A stretch of DNA of 34,927 bases, taken from assembly GCA_946622925.1 (NCBI GenBank), contig CAMOQM010000001.1, forward strand, positions 1 to 34,927, written 5' to 3'. This stretch comes from an uncultured Caryophanales bacterium. Lineage in GTDB: Bacteria; Bacillota_I; Bacilli_A; RFN20; CAG-826. The notes under the pieces are model-generated. The model was not told where the DNA came from, did not search any database, and saw only the letters and a program-made list of their open reading frames with translations. The position numbers and the translations under genes were made by a program. Below, one piece after another: positions 14,147 through 22,959 of this stretch; position 1 is the stretch's first letter; every line of letters begins with the position of its first letter.

Positions 14147-14809
14147 ATGGAAATCATCAAATCCGAAAAAGGTAAACTAACCATCCTTACCGGCAAAACC
14201 GATATGGGAAAGTCGACTTTGACCGTTTATGACGCGACCGAATATCTTAAACAAGGTTCCAGCGTCATCTTCTTTTCCTATGAATATTGCCAGTCCATCA
14301 TCGTCAATAAGATGGTCTCCCATTTCGGGGTCAATTGGTCGACCTTATTACGCATGAACATCGTCGATGCCTCTAACTTAGGTTTATCTATGTTAGAAGA
14401 TATGGTCAGGGCCAAAAAAGGCAGCGTCGATGTCGTTTATATCGATTACCTCGACTTATTAAAGAAGGCCACCTATGGCGAAAACGAGGATGAAGAAGCT
14501 GAACTCAAGCATATTCAATCCATCGTCTCTGATTTGGCCGCTTTAGCCGATGAGATGGGCATTGCCATCGTCTTATTATCCCAAGTCGGGTCTTCTAGTG
14601 ACTTCGAACGCAGCATCGCTAGGCTCAATGATTTCTCCGCCAAAGTCAAAGGCGGCAATGTCATTAAGATGTTTATCGGCAAAGGCAACGTCATCGATGC
14701 CCGTATCCAATATGATGACATCGTCCACGTTATCTTGGTCGATGGCTATGACCTCCGCCATTTCTCCTCCATCAACATCAAAGAAGTCTATAAGGCCGAT
14801 AATAAATAA
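14147..14809 (+). CDS. Stand-alone DnaB-like RecA-fold ATPase domain
   Basis: This 220-residue protein corresponds to the C-terminal ATPase domain of the DnaB replicative helicase and nothing more. Walker A is GKTDMGKST (16-24; DnaB has GxPxMGKT), Walker B is VVYIDYLDLL (96-105; DnaB IDYLQL), and VLLSQV (142-147) matches the DnaB H4 sensor. The N-terminal DnaG-binding domain and linker helix are absent, so it is unlikely to be the main helicase. Known relatives include phage- or plasmid-type helicase domains, twinkle-like proteins and KaiC/RadA-like ATPases. GGGAG precedes the ATG. The stop lies 5 bases before gpsA, so it shares a transcript with housekeeping genes, which is unusual. Function unknown. 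Confidence 0.75.
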   Translation: MEIIKSEKGKLTILTGKTDMGKSTLTVYDATEYLKQGSSVIFFSYEYCQSIIVNKMVSHFGVNWSTLLRMNIVDASNLGLSMLEDMVRAKKGSVDVVYIDYLDLLKKATYGENEDEEAELKHIQSIVSDLAALADEMGIAIVLLSQVGSSSDFERSIARLNDFSAKVKGGNVIKMFIGKGNVIDARIQYDDIVHVILVDGYDLRHFSSINIKEVYKADNK

Positions 14810-14814
14810 AGTTT

Positions 14815-15810
14815 ATGAAAATCACTTTCCTAGGATCAGGGGCCTGGGCTACGGCCTTAGCCTTTGATTTAAGCCAAAATAGCCATGATATTACCCTTTA
14901 TGGGGTAAACGAGGCTGAGGTTAACGATATAAACCTTAACCATCGTAATTCCAAATATTTCGATGATGTGGTTTTGCCTTCCTCCATCAAAGCCAGCAGC
15001 GACCCTTCATTAGCCTTAAAAGATCCCGATTACCTAGTTTTGGCCGTTCCTAGCCAAGCCATTCGGGATGTGGTGGGGCTAGTGGCCAAACATTGTAAGA
15101 GCAATCCAACCCTCGTTAATGTCATTAAGGGTTTTGACCCTAATACTGGCGAAGGCATCAGCCATCTGATTAAGAAAGAGTTAGGCAATGGACTAGTAAA
15201 AGGACTGGTGTCCTTGGTGGGTCCTTCCTTTGCCTTCGACGTCATCCATAAAGACCTCACCGCCGTCTGCGCGGTAAGCGAAGATAAAGGACTAGCCAAA
15301 GACGTCCAAAAGTTATTTTCTACCGCTTTCTTCAGGGTTTATGTTCAATCCGATGTTTCCGGGGCCGAAATCGGCGCGGGTATGAAAAATATCATCGCCA
15401 TCGCTTCGGGTATCATGGAAGGGCTAGGTTATAAAGATAATACCAGGGCCGCCTTAATCACTAGAGGTCTAGCCGAGATGACTAGATACGGGGTTAATAA
15501 TGGGGCTAAGGCCGATACTTTCCTAGGTTTAACCGGGGTAGGTGATTTGACTTTAACCGCTTCTAGCCACCGTTCTAGGAATTATGAACTAGGCTATGAA
15601 ATCGGTAAGGCTAACGAAGCCAAAGGCCCTTTATCTAGATGCGTCAAAACCGTCGAAGGGGTCATTGCCGCCAAAACCATCCATAGAAGCGCTTTGGAAA
15701 AGGGCATTTCCGTACCAATCGTCGATGCCGTCTATTCGGTTTTATATGAAGATGCCATCCCCTCGGAAATGGTTATCTCCTTGATGAAGCGCGATCTAAA
15801 GGAAGAATAA
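14815..15810 (+). CDS. gpsA: Glycerol-3-phosphate dehydrogenase [NAD(P)+]
   Basis: GpsA reduces dihydroxyacetone phosphate to sn-glycerol 3-phosphate, the backbone for membrane phospholipids, in the cytosol. The 331-residue protein has the N-terminal dinucleotide-binding loop FLGSGAWATAL (5-15), VIKG (103-106), VGPSFA (135-140), AGMKNIIAIASGI (188-200, with catalytic Lys191), and the C-terminal GLTGVGDLTLTASS and CVKTVEGV. All are standard for the family and the length is normal. It follows the DnaB-like gene after 5 bases and lacks a good ribosome site, suggesting translational coupling. pncA follows after 46 bases containing a palindrome. Confidence 0.96.
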   Translation: MKITFLGSGAWATALAFDLSQNSHDITLYGVNEAEVNDINLNHRNSKYFDDVVLPSSIKASSDPSLALKDPDYLVLAVPSQAIRDVVGLVAKHCKSNPTLVNVIKGFDPNTGEGISHLIKKELGNGLVKGLVSLVGPSFAFDVIHKDLTAVCAVSEDKGLAKDVQKLFSTAFFRVYVQSDVSGAEIGAGMKNIIAIASGIMEGLGYKDNTRAALITRGLAEMTRYGVNNGAKADTFLGLTGVGDLTLTASSHRSRNYELGYEIGKANEAKGPLSRCVKTVEGVIAAKTIHRSALEKGISVPIVDAVYSVLYEDAIPSEMVISLMKRDLKEE

Positions 15811-15826
15811 GCCATAATATTTTACT

Positions 15827-15839
15827 TTCACATAGTGAA
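15827..15839. promoter_or_regulatory. 13-bp palindrome TTCACATAGTGAA ahead of pncA
   Basis: This inverted repeat has a 5-bp arm and ATA centre, and with one mismatch extends to 17 bp. It lies 18 bases before pncA. It differs at only two symmetric positions from TTTACATAGTAAA at 17708-17720. It may be a shared operator. Confidence 0.45.
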
Positions 15840-15856
15840 GGTGGATAATTTGGGTC

Positions 15857-16378
15857 ATGGATAAAGCATTAATCGTAATCGATATGCAAGTCGACTTTCT
15901 AACCGGAAGCCTTGCTAATAAAGAAGGGGTGGAAGCCATCCCTAACGTCATTAAGGAAATAGAATCCTTTGATGGTGATGTCTACGCGACTTTAGATACC
16001 CATAGTGAGAACTATCTGGAATCTAACGAAGGCCATTATTTACCCGTGGTCCATTGCGTTAAAGGTACCCCTGGCCACCAAGAAGAAAAAGCGGTGGATG
16101 CCGCCTTAAAGGCCCATCCTAACTTCAAAGGTTATATTGAAAAGCCAACTTTTGGTTATCTAGGTTGGAAAGAGGTATTGACAGCCTCAACCAAAGAGAT
16201 CGAACTCATTGGGGTTTGCACCGATATCTGCGTCCTTTCTAACGCCGCGATATTAAAGGCCGCCTTCCCGAATGCCAAAATTTCCTGCAAAGCCTCTTGC
16301 TGCGCCGGCGTTACTCCCGAATTACATGAATCCGCCTTAAAGGTGCTTTCCTCTATCCAAGTGGAGGTAGTCAAATGA
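15857..16378 (+). CDS. pncA: Nicotinamidase
   Basis: The enzyme hydrolyses nicotinamide to nicotinate plus ammonia, the first step of NAD salvage. The 173-residue protein belongs to the isochorismatase-like family: ALIVIDMQVDFL (4-15, catalytic Asp9), metal-site DTHSEN (47-52) with HCVKGTPG (66-73), EKPTFG (catalytic Lys96) and GVCTDICVLSNA (catalytic Cys125). All triad residues are present. Its TGA stop overlaps the ATG of pncB, so the two are co-translated. GAAGG lies rather far (about 15 bases) upstream of the ATG; ATG 15857 is still the only sensible start. Confidence 0.95.
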   Translation: MDKALIVIDMQVDFLTGSLANKEGVEAIPNVIKEIESFDGDVYATLDTHSENYLESNEGHYLPVVHCVKGTPGHQEEKAVDAALKAHPNFKGYIEKPTFGYLGWKEVLTASTKEIELIGVCTDICVLSNAAILKAAFPNAKISCKASCCAGVTPELHESALKVLSSIQVEVVK

Positions 16379-17565
16379 AATTCCACCAAATCGTTACTTC
16401 TTTATTAGACACCGACCTCTATAAGTTCAATATGAACCAGGTTATTTTCCATAAGCATAATAACCTGCTTGGGGAATATATCTTCAAATGTCGTAACAAA
16501 GGCGTGAGTTTTGACGAAGAGATGGTTAAGGAAATAAACGAGCAAATCGACGCTTTATGCAAACTTCGCTTTAAAAAGGAGGAGCTAGATTATCTCCGTT
16601 CCATCCGTTTCCTTAAACCCGACTATATCGAATTCCTGCGTTTATGGCATCCGATGCGCGACTATGTTAGCTGCGCCCTCCTGCCTAATGGCGATTTGGA
16701 TATCCGGGTTAGGGGACCCCTTTTCTCGGCCATGCAATTTGAGATCTACCTATTAGAGATAGTCAACGAAGTCTATTTCCGTTCCCGTTATGATTACGAT
16801 GAGCTAATCAAAGGGGCAAGGGAAAGGCTTAACGAGAAGGTTAAGAAGTTCAATGACGGAACCTATACCTTTAAGTTCGCCGAATTCGGCTGTCGGAGGA
16901 GATTGTCCCTAGAATGGGAAGACGAGATGATCGCCACCTTGCTTAAGAATTGCAAGTGTTTAGTGGGTACCTCCAATGTCTTATTGGCTAAGAAATACGG
17001 CATTACCCCGATTGGTACCTATGCCCATGAATTCGTGCAGATGTACCAAGGCATCCATGAGATTCCTTTGGCCTATACCAATGCCCACGCATTGCACGAC
17101 TGGTATGACGAATATAAAGGCGATAACGGCACGGCTTTGACCGATACCTTAACCACCGATTTGTTCTTATTAGATTTCGACCGCTCGATGTGCAACAACT
17201 TCACCGGGGTCCGTCATGACTCGGGCGATCCCTATGAGTGGGGCGAGAAGATAATCTCCCATTATCTAAGCTATGGCATCGATCCTAGCACCAAGACTTT
17301 ACTATTCTCCGATTCTTTAAATTGCGATAAGGCCGAGGCGTTATATCGTTATTTTAAAGGCCGGACCAAAGTCGCCTTTGGCATCGGCACCCATTTTAGT
17401 AACGATACCGGGGTAGAAGCCCTTAATATCGTCATTAAACTCCAATATGTAAACGGGGTGCCCGTGGCGAAATTATCCGACGCCGAAGGCAAAACCATGT
17501 GCCAAGACCCCGATTATGCCAAATATCTCCATGACTCCGTGGAGTGGAGATTAAAGAACTCCTAA
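16375..17565 (+). CDS. pncB: Nicotinate phosphoribosyltransferase
   Basis: The enzyme joins nicotinate to PRPP (using ATP) to make nicotinate mononucleotide for NAD synthesis, directly using the PncA product. The 396-residue protein shows LLDTDLYKFNMNQVIF (10-25), RVRGPLFSAMQFEIYL, FAEFGCRRRLSLEWE, GTYAHEFVQMYQG, VRHDSGDPYEW and GIGTHFSND. These are the substrate and phosphate sites of the PncB family. The length matches the shorter, E. coli-like subclass. It overlaps pncA by 4 bases and is followed by a terminator at 17605. Confidence 0.96.
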   Translation: MKFHQIVTSLLDTDLYKFNMNQVIFHKHNNLLGEYIFKCRNKGVSFDEEMVKEINEQIDALCKLRFKKEELDYLRSIRFLKPDYIEFLRLWHPMRDYVSCALLPNGDLDIRVRGPLFSAMQFEIYLLEIVNEVYFRSRYDYDELIKGARERLNEKVKKFNDGTYTFKFAEFGCRRRLSLEWEDEMIATLLKNCKCLVGTSNVLLAKKYGITPIGTYAHEFVQMYQGIHEIPLAYTNAHALHDWYDEYKGDNGTALTDTLTTDLFLLDFDRSMCNNFTGVRHDSGDPYEWGEKIISHYLSYGIDPSTKTLLFSDSLNCDKAEALYRYFKGRTKVAFGIGTHFSNDTGVEALNIVIKLQYVNGVPVAKLSDAEGKTMCQDPDYAKYLHDSVEWRLKNS

Positions 17566-17604
17566 TCCCTCCAATTACGTATTTTGGAAACTAGAAAACC
17601 CAAA

Positions 17605-17640
17605 AAGATTACCAAAATGAAATGCGGTAGTCTTTTCTTT
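17605..17640 (+). terminator. Terminator after pncB
   Basis: AAGATTACC (17605-17613) pairs with GGTAGTCTT (17626-17634), with one G-T pair and a 12-base loop, then TTCTTT. Confidence 0.75.
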
Positions 17641-17707
17641 ATAGTCTCAACGGAAAAAACTCGATGACATCGAAAGTGGGCTAAGAAACTGACCATGTAA
17701 CCCCCTC

Positions 17708-17720
17708 TTTACATAGTAAA
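17708..17720. promoter_or_regulatory. 13-bp palindrome TTTACATAGTAAA ahead of the ABC/nuclease operon
   Basis: Perfect 5-bp arms surround ATA, 16 bases upstream of the -35. The core ACATAGT and flanks match the palindrome ahead of pncA (15827-15839). Confidence 0.45.
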
Positions 17721-17736
17721 TAAAACTTCTAAATCG

Positions 17737-17764
17737 TTTACAAAGCCCCGTTCATCCCTATAAT
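17737..17764 (+). promoter_or_regulatory. Promoter of the ABC/nuclease operon
   Basis: TTTACA (17737-17742), a 16-bp spacer and consensus TATAAT (17759-17764). The ATG at 17774 is only 9 bases beyond the -10, so the leader is a few bases at most and translation of the first gene is probably leaderless. Confidence 0.6.
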
Positions 17765-17773
17765 ATTTAGGAT

Positions 17774-19852
17774 ATGGAAAAAGCATATCTCTCCATGGCC
17801 TCTAACGGGGCTTCTAAAAAGAAGGGAATCAAGAAGCTGTTTGGTTTGGGTCTTTTGGCCGGCTTGACCGCCCTTTCTCTTTCTTTGATTTCCGGATTTA
17901 CTACCAGCACTAAGGCGAGCGAGGTTTTGGCTGGAAATGATGAAAGTGAGCAACTAGTTAGTAACGATGTGCTCACTTTTTCGGTTTCGACTTCGGCCGC
18001 GACCTCAAATTCGCATTCCTTCCAGTGTCAAGCTTCGGCTACTAAGATCGAAGCATTGTCCAACTCTTCAAGGCTAAACAACGTCTTCGTAATCGCTAAC
18101 GATTCCTCCTTCCCCGCCTCCATTACCGAGGCCGTCGATGCCGCTAAGGAAGCCCAAAAAGCCGCCGAGGATGCCGGAGAAGAATATGTCGCTCCGCACT
18201 ATAACGCCTCCGTCTATTGCGTCTATAATGCCACGGAAGCCAATTCCGATATCGTTATCCCTTCCACCGTCAATTACGCCGGCTATTTCGTCTTTGATGT
18301 CACTTCGATTGGCCCCGAAGCTTGCTACGACCACGAAAACCTCAAGGAAATCAGCTATAACAATATCGATTCGATAACCATCCCATCGACCATTAAGACC
18401 ATCGTTCCCAACGCCTTCATCGGCGCCAAGGAAGCCGGCATTAAGTTCTATGTCCAAGCCGCTGATTCAACCGGATTTGAACCTGGTTGGACCGATGCCG
18501 AAGACATCACCTATAGCGCCGATATGTCCTCGGCTAGAAGCAAACTCAACGTTTCCGCCGCCGCCGGCATCCGTCTATTTGGCGAAAGTAAGGACTTCCT
18601 AATCGGCATCAAGCGCGAAGGCTATGATTATCCTTTAATCGCCCAATATCGTTTGCTCGACTCCGCCAATAAGCAAGTTGGCGATCTCCGTAGAATCGAG
18701 CTCCCCATAACCTCCACCAATGCCGACTATGACGCCGTCGGTTCTAGCATGGGAAGTTCCACCAAAACCTTCGTCGTCGATATTCCCGTCCCCGATGGAC
18801 TCCATGTCGATGATAAGTCATTAACCTTTCATAACGTCTACGCCGCCAAGCGTGTCGAAGAACCCGGCAAAGGCTATGTTACCGTCCCCGACCTCGAAGA
18901 AGGCGAGTATTATGCGGTTCCCCGTTTCGCCTTTGAGCAGACCGCGACCTTCGAAACCCTCTTTACCAACCGTCCCGGCTCCTTGAACTCCTTCGGCGAT
19001 TTCACCAAGGTCGGTTTAATCGTCAAACGCGAATTAAGCGCTTATGAAGCTTTGCTTCCTAGGGCCTATGCCAACTATAAGAAAGAAATCCTTTCCGGAG
19101 CCTATTCCATCCGTCACCAATTCACCTCTTTGGCTCAGTCGACTTACCATATCACCTATGAAGTCAATGGTGGCCTCGTGACCAAAGACGTTAAGGTTTC
19201 TACTCCGATTACCAACGCCATCATCAATTCCACCGGTGAATACGAAGTCGGCTTCCTTATCAATAACGCCGACGTCGGTCCTGGATTCTCCGCCGATTCG
19301 CTAAAGGATATCGACATCTGCGGATTCTCAATTAAGATCGACCTTCTTAACAACGAAAAGAATTCCCGTGTCAATAAGTCTGACCTTACCATCCGTTTCT
19401 CTTCATTAACTTTAATTAAGTCCGGATCGGTCGAACCCGCGGCCAAAATCAACGTCACCTTGACCACTGTCTTGGTATTCGTTATCTACGCCGCTATCTA
19501 CGCCGCCGTGGTAACCGCCTATTACTTCTACGCCAAGAATAAATATAAGAACGATGAATTCCGCCGCGTCGACGGCAAGAAGTTCCTTAAGTCCGCCATC
19601 AAAAACGGCATCGGACTTGGCATTTTGGTGGGAGCCATCTTCTTCATCTATGCCCGTTGGGGACTATTTGAATCGACCGTCGTCGTCTATAACCCGATCG
19701 ACGTCTTCGTCATCATCTTCTCCATCGCTGGCTTGATCTACGCTGGCTTTGCCATCAAGAACATCGTTACCTCTATTAAGAATAACCGCAAACGTAAAGA
19801 AGCCGCCCGTCTCCACCTCGATGAGGACAAAGACGAAGACGGTACCAACTAA
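17774..19852 (+). CDS. Large membrane-anchored extracytoplasmic protein of unknown function
   Basis: This 692-residue protein is not a family I recognise. A basic N-terminus and hydrophobic segment at about 20-43 act as signal or anchor. A long outside region follows (about 45-557). It includes an Ala/Glu-rich stretch and a BspA/LRR_5-like patch, TVNYAGYFVFDVTSIGPEAC with ITIPSTIKTIVPNAFI (about 155-220). Three membrane segments close it (558-588, 612-632 and 640-665), then a short cytoplasmic tail KNNRKRKEAARLHLDEDKDE. It is the first gene of the transporter array, 21 bases ahead of the ATPase. A surface receptor or assembly factor for the importer is possible, by position only. An in-frame ATG at 17795 is an alternative start. 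Confidence 0.7.
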   Translation: MEKAYLSMASNGASKKKGIKKLFGLGLLAGLTALSLSLISGFTTSTKASEVLAGNDESEQLVSNDVLTFSVSTSAATSNSHSFQCQASATKIEALSNSSRLNNVFVIANDSSFPASITEAVDAAKEAQKAAEDAGEEYVAPHYNASVYCVYNATEANSDIVIPSTVNYAGYFVFDVTSIGPEACYDHENLKEISYNNIDSITIPSTIKTIVPNAFIGAKEAGIKFYVQAADSTGFEPGWTDAEDITYSADMSSARSKLNVSAAAGIRLFGESKDFLIGIKREGYDYPLIAQYRLLDSANKQVGDLRRIELPITSTNADYDAVGSSMGSSTKTFVVDIPVPDGLHVDDKSLTFHNVYAAKRVEEPGKGYVTVPDLEEGEYYAVPRFAFEQTATFETLFTNRPGSLNSFGDFTKVGLIVKRELSAYEALLPRAYANYKKEILSGAYSIRHQFTSLAQSTYHITYEVNGGLVTKDVKVSTPITNAIINSTGEYEVGFLINNADVGPGFSADSLKDIDICGFSIKIDLLNNEKNSRVNKSDLTIRFSSLTLIKSGSVEPAAKINVTLTTVLVFVIYAAIYAAVVTAYYFYAKNKYKNDEFRRVDGKKFLKSAIKNGIGLGILVGAIFFIYARWGLFESTVVVYNPIDVFVIIFSIAGLIYAGFAIKNIVTSIKNNRKRKEAARLHLDEDKDEDGTN

Positions 19853-19873
19853 AGGAAATAAAGGAGAGATAAT

Positions 19874-21841
19874 ATGGAAATCCGCATTAAGGACCTTACC
19901 AAAATCTTCCCCGGTGACGCGAAGAAGAATATCCGCGACACCATCGCCGTTAAGGATATGGACTTCACCGTCCCCGATGGCAAACTAGTCGGTTTACTCG
20001 GCCCCTCGGGCTGCGGCAAATCCACGACCCTTTATATGATTTCCGGCCTTCAAGTCCCAACTTCCGGCGAAGTTTGGTTCGGCGACCAGGAAGTCACCAA
20101 CCTCTCTCCTGAAAAGCGTGGTATCGGCTTAGTCTTCCAGAACTATGCCCTTTATCCGCATATGACCATCTATAAGAACATCGAATTCCCCTTAACTAAC
20201 CTTAAGGTCGAGGTTCCTTTGGTCACTTTCTACGATTTCACCTTAGAATTTGGCTACACCATGAAAGCCGATGACGAAGTCCAAGGTATCGTCAGATCTT
20301 TAGGTACCTTAGTCAGGAAAATCGGCTTAAAGAACAAGCAAGCCAGCATCGATCCTAAACTTGAAGGCAATAAACTCCATGTTACCGTCGTTCTCCATAA
20401 CGTCTCTCCCGAAGTCGCCAAATTGTTCAAGGAAAACGCCCCCAAGGTCGTTCCCTTTGAACTAATTAAAGAAAGCCAAGTCCAGACCAGCGAAGCTCTT
20501 TATGATTCTACCGTCAGGGCTACCATCAATAAGATCGGCGAAAACGAAAAGCTCCGTATTGCCATTAAAGGCAAATTAGGAACTAAGTTCGATACCCATA
20601 CCATCGACGAAACCATCAATTCCTTCGTCGGCGCCGCCAAAAATTTTGGTGTCATCGAATCTAAGCTCATCACCAAGACCTCGACCGGCTATGAATTAAT
20701 GGCTAACGTCCATGGCGTCCTCCATAAACAGCTCGATGAATTCATTAAGGCCATTAGCAACGCCCATAATTATCCCGGTGGAGTTGGATATACCATCCTC
20801 GCCGTCGATAACCGCGAATTCGAAAAGGCCGTCCGTGAATACCTAACCGGCGAAAAAGTCGGCTATAGCGATTTCAAACTCTATTTCGACAAGACCCACA
20901 CCAAAGTCTATTTCCGTCTTAAGAGGGTCAATAAGGATAAGGCCGCCGAACTCGTTAAGGAATTAACCCAAAGGCTCGACCTCTCCGATATCGAAATGGA
21001 TACCACCCAGGCCGTTACCCACCGTAAATTAACCAAAGAAGAACGCCGCGATATCGTTTACGATACCGCTAAGCTCGTCCAGGTTGACGAATACCTCGAA
21101 CGTAAGCCGAGTCAACTCTCCGGTGGTCAGCAGCAGCGTGTCGCTATCGCCCGTGCCTTAGTTAAGAAGCCTAGAGTTCTCTTGTTGGATGAACCTTTGT
21201 CTAACTTAGACGCCCGTTTACGTTTACAAACCCGTGAGGAAATCCGCCGTATCCAGCAAGAAACCGGCATCACCACCGTCTTCGTTACCCACGACCAGGA
21301 AGAAGCGATGTCGATTTCCGACCAAATCGTCGTTATGAAGCTCGGCGTCATGCAACAAATCGACGCCCCACAGGAAGTTTATAACAATCCCGCCAACCTC
21401 TTCGTTGCCCAATTCTTAGGCACCCCGCCGATCAACGTATTCCGTGGCCGCCTAGAAGGCAAGAAAGTCATGATTGGTCAAGATTGCGTCTATGAATCCA
21501 AGGAAGACTATGGCGATAAAGACGTCTACGTCGCCATCCGTCCCGAAGGTTTCATCATCGCCAAAGAAGGCGATAAGAACGTCCTCCATGCCGATATGGA
21601 AATGGTTCAGGTCTTAGGCCGTGATATCTCCATCGTTGCCATCAAGCCCAAAGGAACCGAACTCCTCACCAAGAAAGAGGACAAGAAGAAAGACGAGGAA
21701 GAAGAGAAGGCCCAGACCTTCAAGATCATCGTCGCCGCCGAAGATGCCGAAAAGGTCTCCGGCAAAGTTGCCGTCAAGGTCAAACCCAACAAACTATTCG
21801 TCTTCGATGGCGAAACCGAGGAAAGGATTGCCTTGAAGTAG
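19874..21841 (+). CDS. MsmK/UgpC-like ABC transporter ATPase with about 275-residue insertion
   Basis: This 655-residue ATPase powers a CUT1-type importer. Normal parts are Walker A GPSGCGKST (43-51), Q-loop VFQNYALYPHMT (87-98), signature LSGGQQQRVAIARAL (415-429), Walker B VLLLDEPLSNLDARLR (435-450), the H-loop FVTHDQEEAMS (about 470) and a C-terminal TOBE-like regulatory region. MalK-type proteins have about 45-50 residues between Q-loop and signature; here there are over 320. The extra block, about 112-385, includes VLHNVSPEVAKLFKENAP, VHGVLHKQLDEFIKAISN and repeated alpha/beta units. A second, charged insert KKEDKKKDEEEEKAQ lies near 598-612 in the TOBE region. From memory, some mycoplasma sugar-type ABC ATPases are similarly enlarged. 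AAAGGAG precedes the ATG; the two permeases follow. Confidence 0.92.
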   Translation: MEIRIKDLTKIFPGDAKKNIRDTIAVKDMDFTVPDGKLVGLLGPSGCGKSTTLYMISGLQVPTSGEVWFGDQEVTNLSPEKRGIGLVFQNYALYPHMTIYKNIEFPLTNLKVEVPLVTFYDFTLEFGYTMKADDEVQGIVRSLGTLVRKIGLKNKQASIDPKLEGNKLHVTVVLHNVSPEVAKLFKENAPKVVPFELIKESQVQTSEALYDSTVRATINKIGENEKLRIAIKGKLGTKFDTHTIDETINSFVGAAKNFGVIESKLITKTSTGYELMANVHGVLHKQLDEFIKAISNAHNYPGGVGYTILAVDNREFEKAVREYLTGEKVGYSDFKLYFDKTHTKVYFRLKRVNKDKAAELVKELTQRLDLSDIEMDTTQAVTHRKLTKEERRDIVYDTAKLVQVDEYLERKPSQLSGGQQQRVAIARALVKKPRVLLLDEPLSNLDARLRLQTREEIRRIQQETGITTVFVTHDQEEAMSISDQIVVMKLGVMQQIDAPQEVYNNPANLFVAQFLGTPPINVFRGRLEGKKVMIGQDCVYESKEDYGDKDVYVAIRPEGFIIAKEGDKNVLHADMEMVQVLGRDISIVAIKPKGTELLTKKEDKKKDEEEEKAQTFKIIVAAEDAEKVSGKVAVKVKPNKLFVFDGETEERIALK

Positions 21842-21852
21842 GGGAGTAAGCT

Positions 21853-22947
21853 ATGGGAATTTCTTCGTTATTTAAAAAGAAATCCTTAACCGAACAACCG
21901 CCCACCCTTGGGGTTAACGAGCTTTTCGCCGAAGAGCGGCCCCAATACGAAGAAGGTTATGACAAAGAAAAAGACGTCATAATCCGCATGGTTGGCAAAA
22001 AGTCGGATAAGGCTTATCAAACCCGCGGCATCGAAGATGTCGGCGCAAAGAACAACTGGAAAGGTTGGCTCTATCTCGCCCCGGTCATCATTTTAGTCGC
22101 CGTCTTCTTAATCTATCCTTTGGTCAACACCATCTTCATCGCTTTCACTAGCAATTACAAGTACGCTTCCGGCGAATTCGATGGATTGACCCTTACCAAC
22201 TTCACCTATATCTTGGGCTTAACCGCCTCATCGACGGGCGCGGTTGAAAAAGACTTTGTCAATTACGCCTTGCCCAATACCTTCCTAGTCGTCATCATCA
22301 CCGTTCCGGTATCAACGATGTTATCGTTACTTATCGCGGTCGCCCTTAACTCCATTAAGTGGTTCCAGAAGATTCTCCAAACCATCTTCTTCCTGCCTTA
22401 TGTAACTAACACCATCGCCGTCGGTATGGTCTTCTCGGTTATCTTTGATAAATCCGGTGTTATTAACTTTCTATTCGGAACCGAAACCACTTGGATTTAT
22501 GGGGCCGATAGATGGACCGCCATGGTGCCTTTGATGCTCTACATCGTTTGGGGCTCTATCCCATTTAAGATCTTGGTCTTACTATCTGGCTTACAAGGTA
22601 TCGATAAGCAGTATTATCAAGCCGCTCAAATCGACGCCGCCCCGAAGTCTAAAGTCCTCTTTAAGATCACCGTTCCTCTCTTATCGCCGCAGATCCTATA
22701 TCTCCTTATCACCTCCTTCATCGGGGCGTGGAAGGAATATACGGCCGTCGTCGGCTTGTTCAATGGTCCGGGTACCCTGGGTAAGTCCTCAACCGATAAG
22801 AACATGCTAACCGTCGTCTACTACGTTTACGATAACTTGCAGACCAATACCTCGTCCGCCGCCGCGGCCGCCGTATTGCTATTTGTCATCATCTTAGTCT
22901 TCACCGCCTTGCAATTCTGGGCGTCGAAGAAGAGGGTCCATTATTAA
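21853..22947 (+). CDS. CUT1-type ABC transporter permease (MalF/UgpA-like)
   Basis: This 364-residue inner-membrane permease has an unusually long cytoplasmic N-terminus (about 70 charged residues) before the first membrane segment, LAPVIILVAVFLIYPLVNTI. The EAA loop reads YYQAAQIDAAPKSKVLFKIT, followed by VPLL, and couples to the ATPase. About six membrane segments are visible. The ATG follows the ATPase stop by 11 bases with GGGGAG between. It should form a heterodimer with the next gene product. Substrate cannot be read from the sequence; the family mostly moves oligosaccharides and glycerol 3-phosphate. Confidence 0.93.
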   Translation: MGISSLFKKKSLTEQPPTLGVNELFAEERPQYEEGYDKEKDVIIRMVGKKSDKAYQTRGIEDVGAKNNWKGWLYLAPVIILVAVFLIYPLVNTIFIAFTSNYKYASGEFDGLTLTNFTYILGLTASSTGAVEKDFVNYALPNTFLVVIITVPVSTMLSLLIAVALNSIKWFQKILQTIFFLPYVTNTIAVGMVFSVIFDKSGVINFLFGTETTWIYGADRWTAMVPLMLYIVWGSIPFKILVLLSGLQGIDKQYYQAAQIDAAPKSKVLFKITVPLLSPQILYLLITSFIGAWKEYTAVVGLFNGPGTLGKSSTDKNMLTVVYYVYDNLQTNTSSAAAAAVLLFVIILVFTALQFWASKKRVHY

Positions 22948-22959
22948 GGAGGTATCGAC

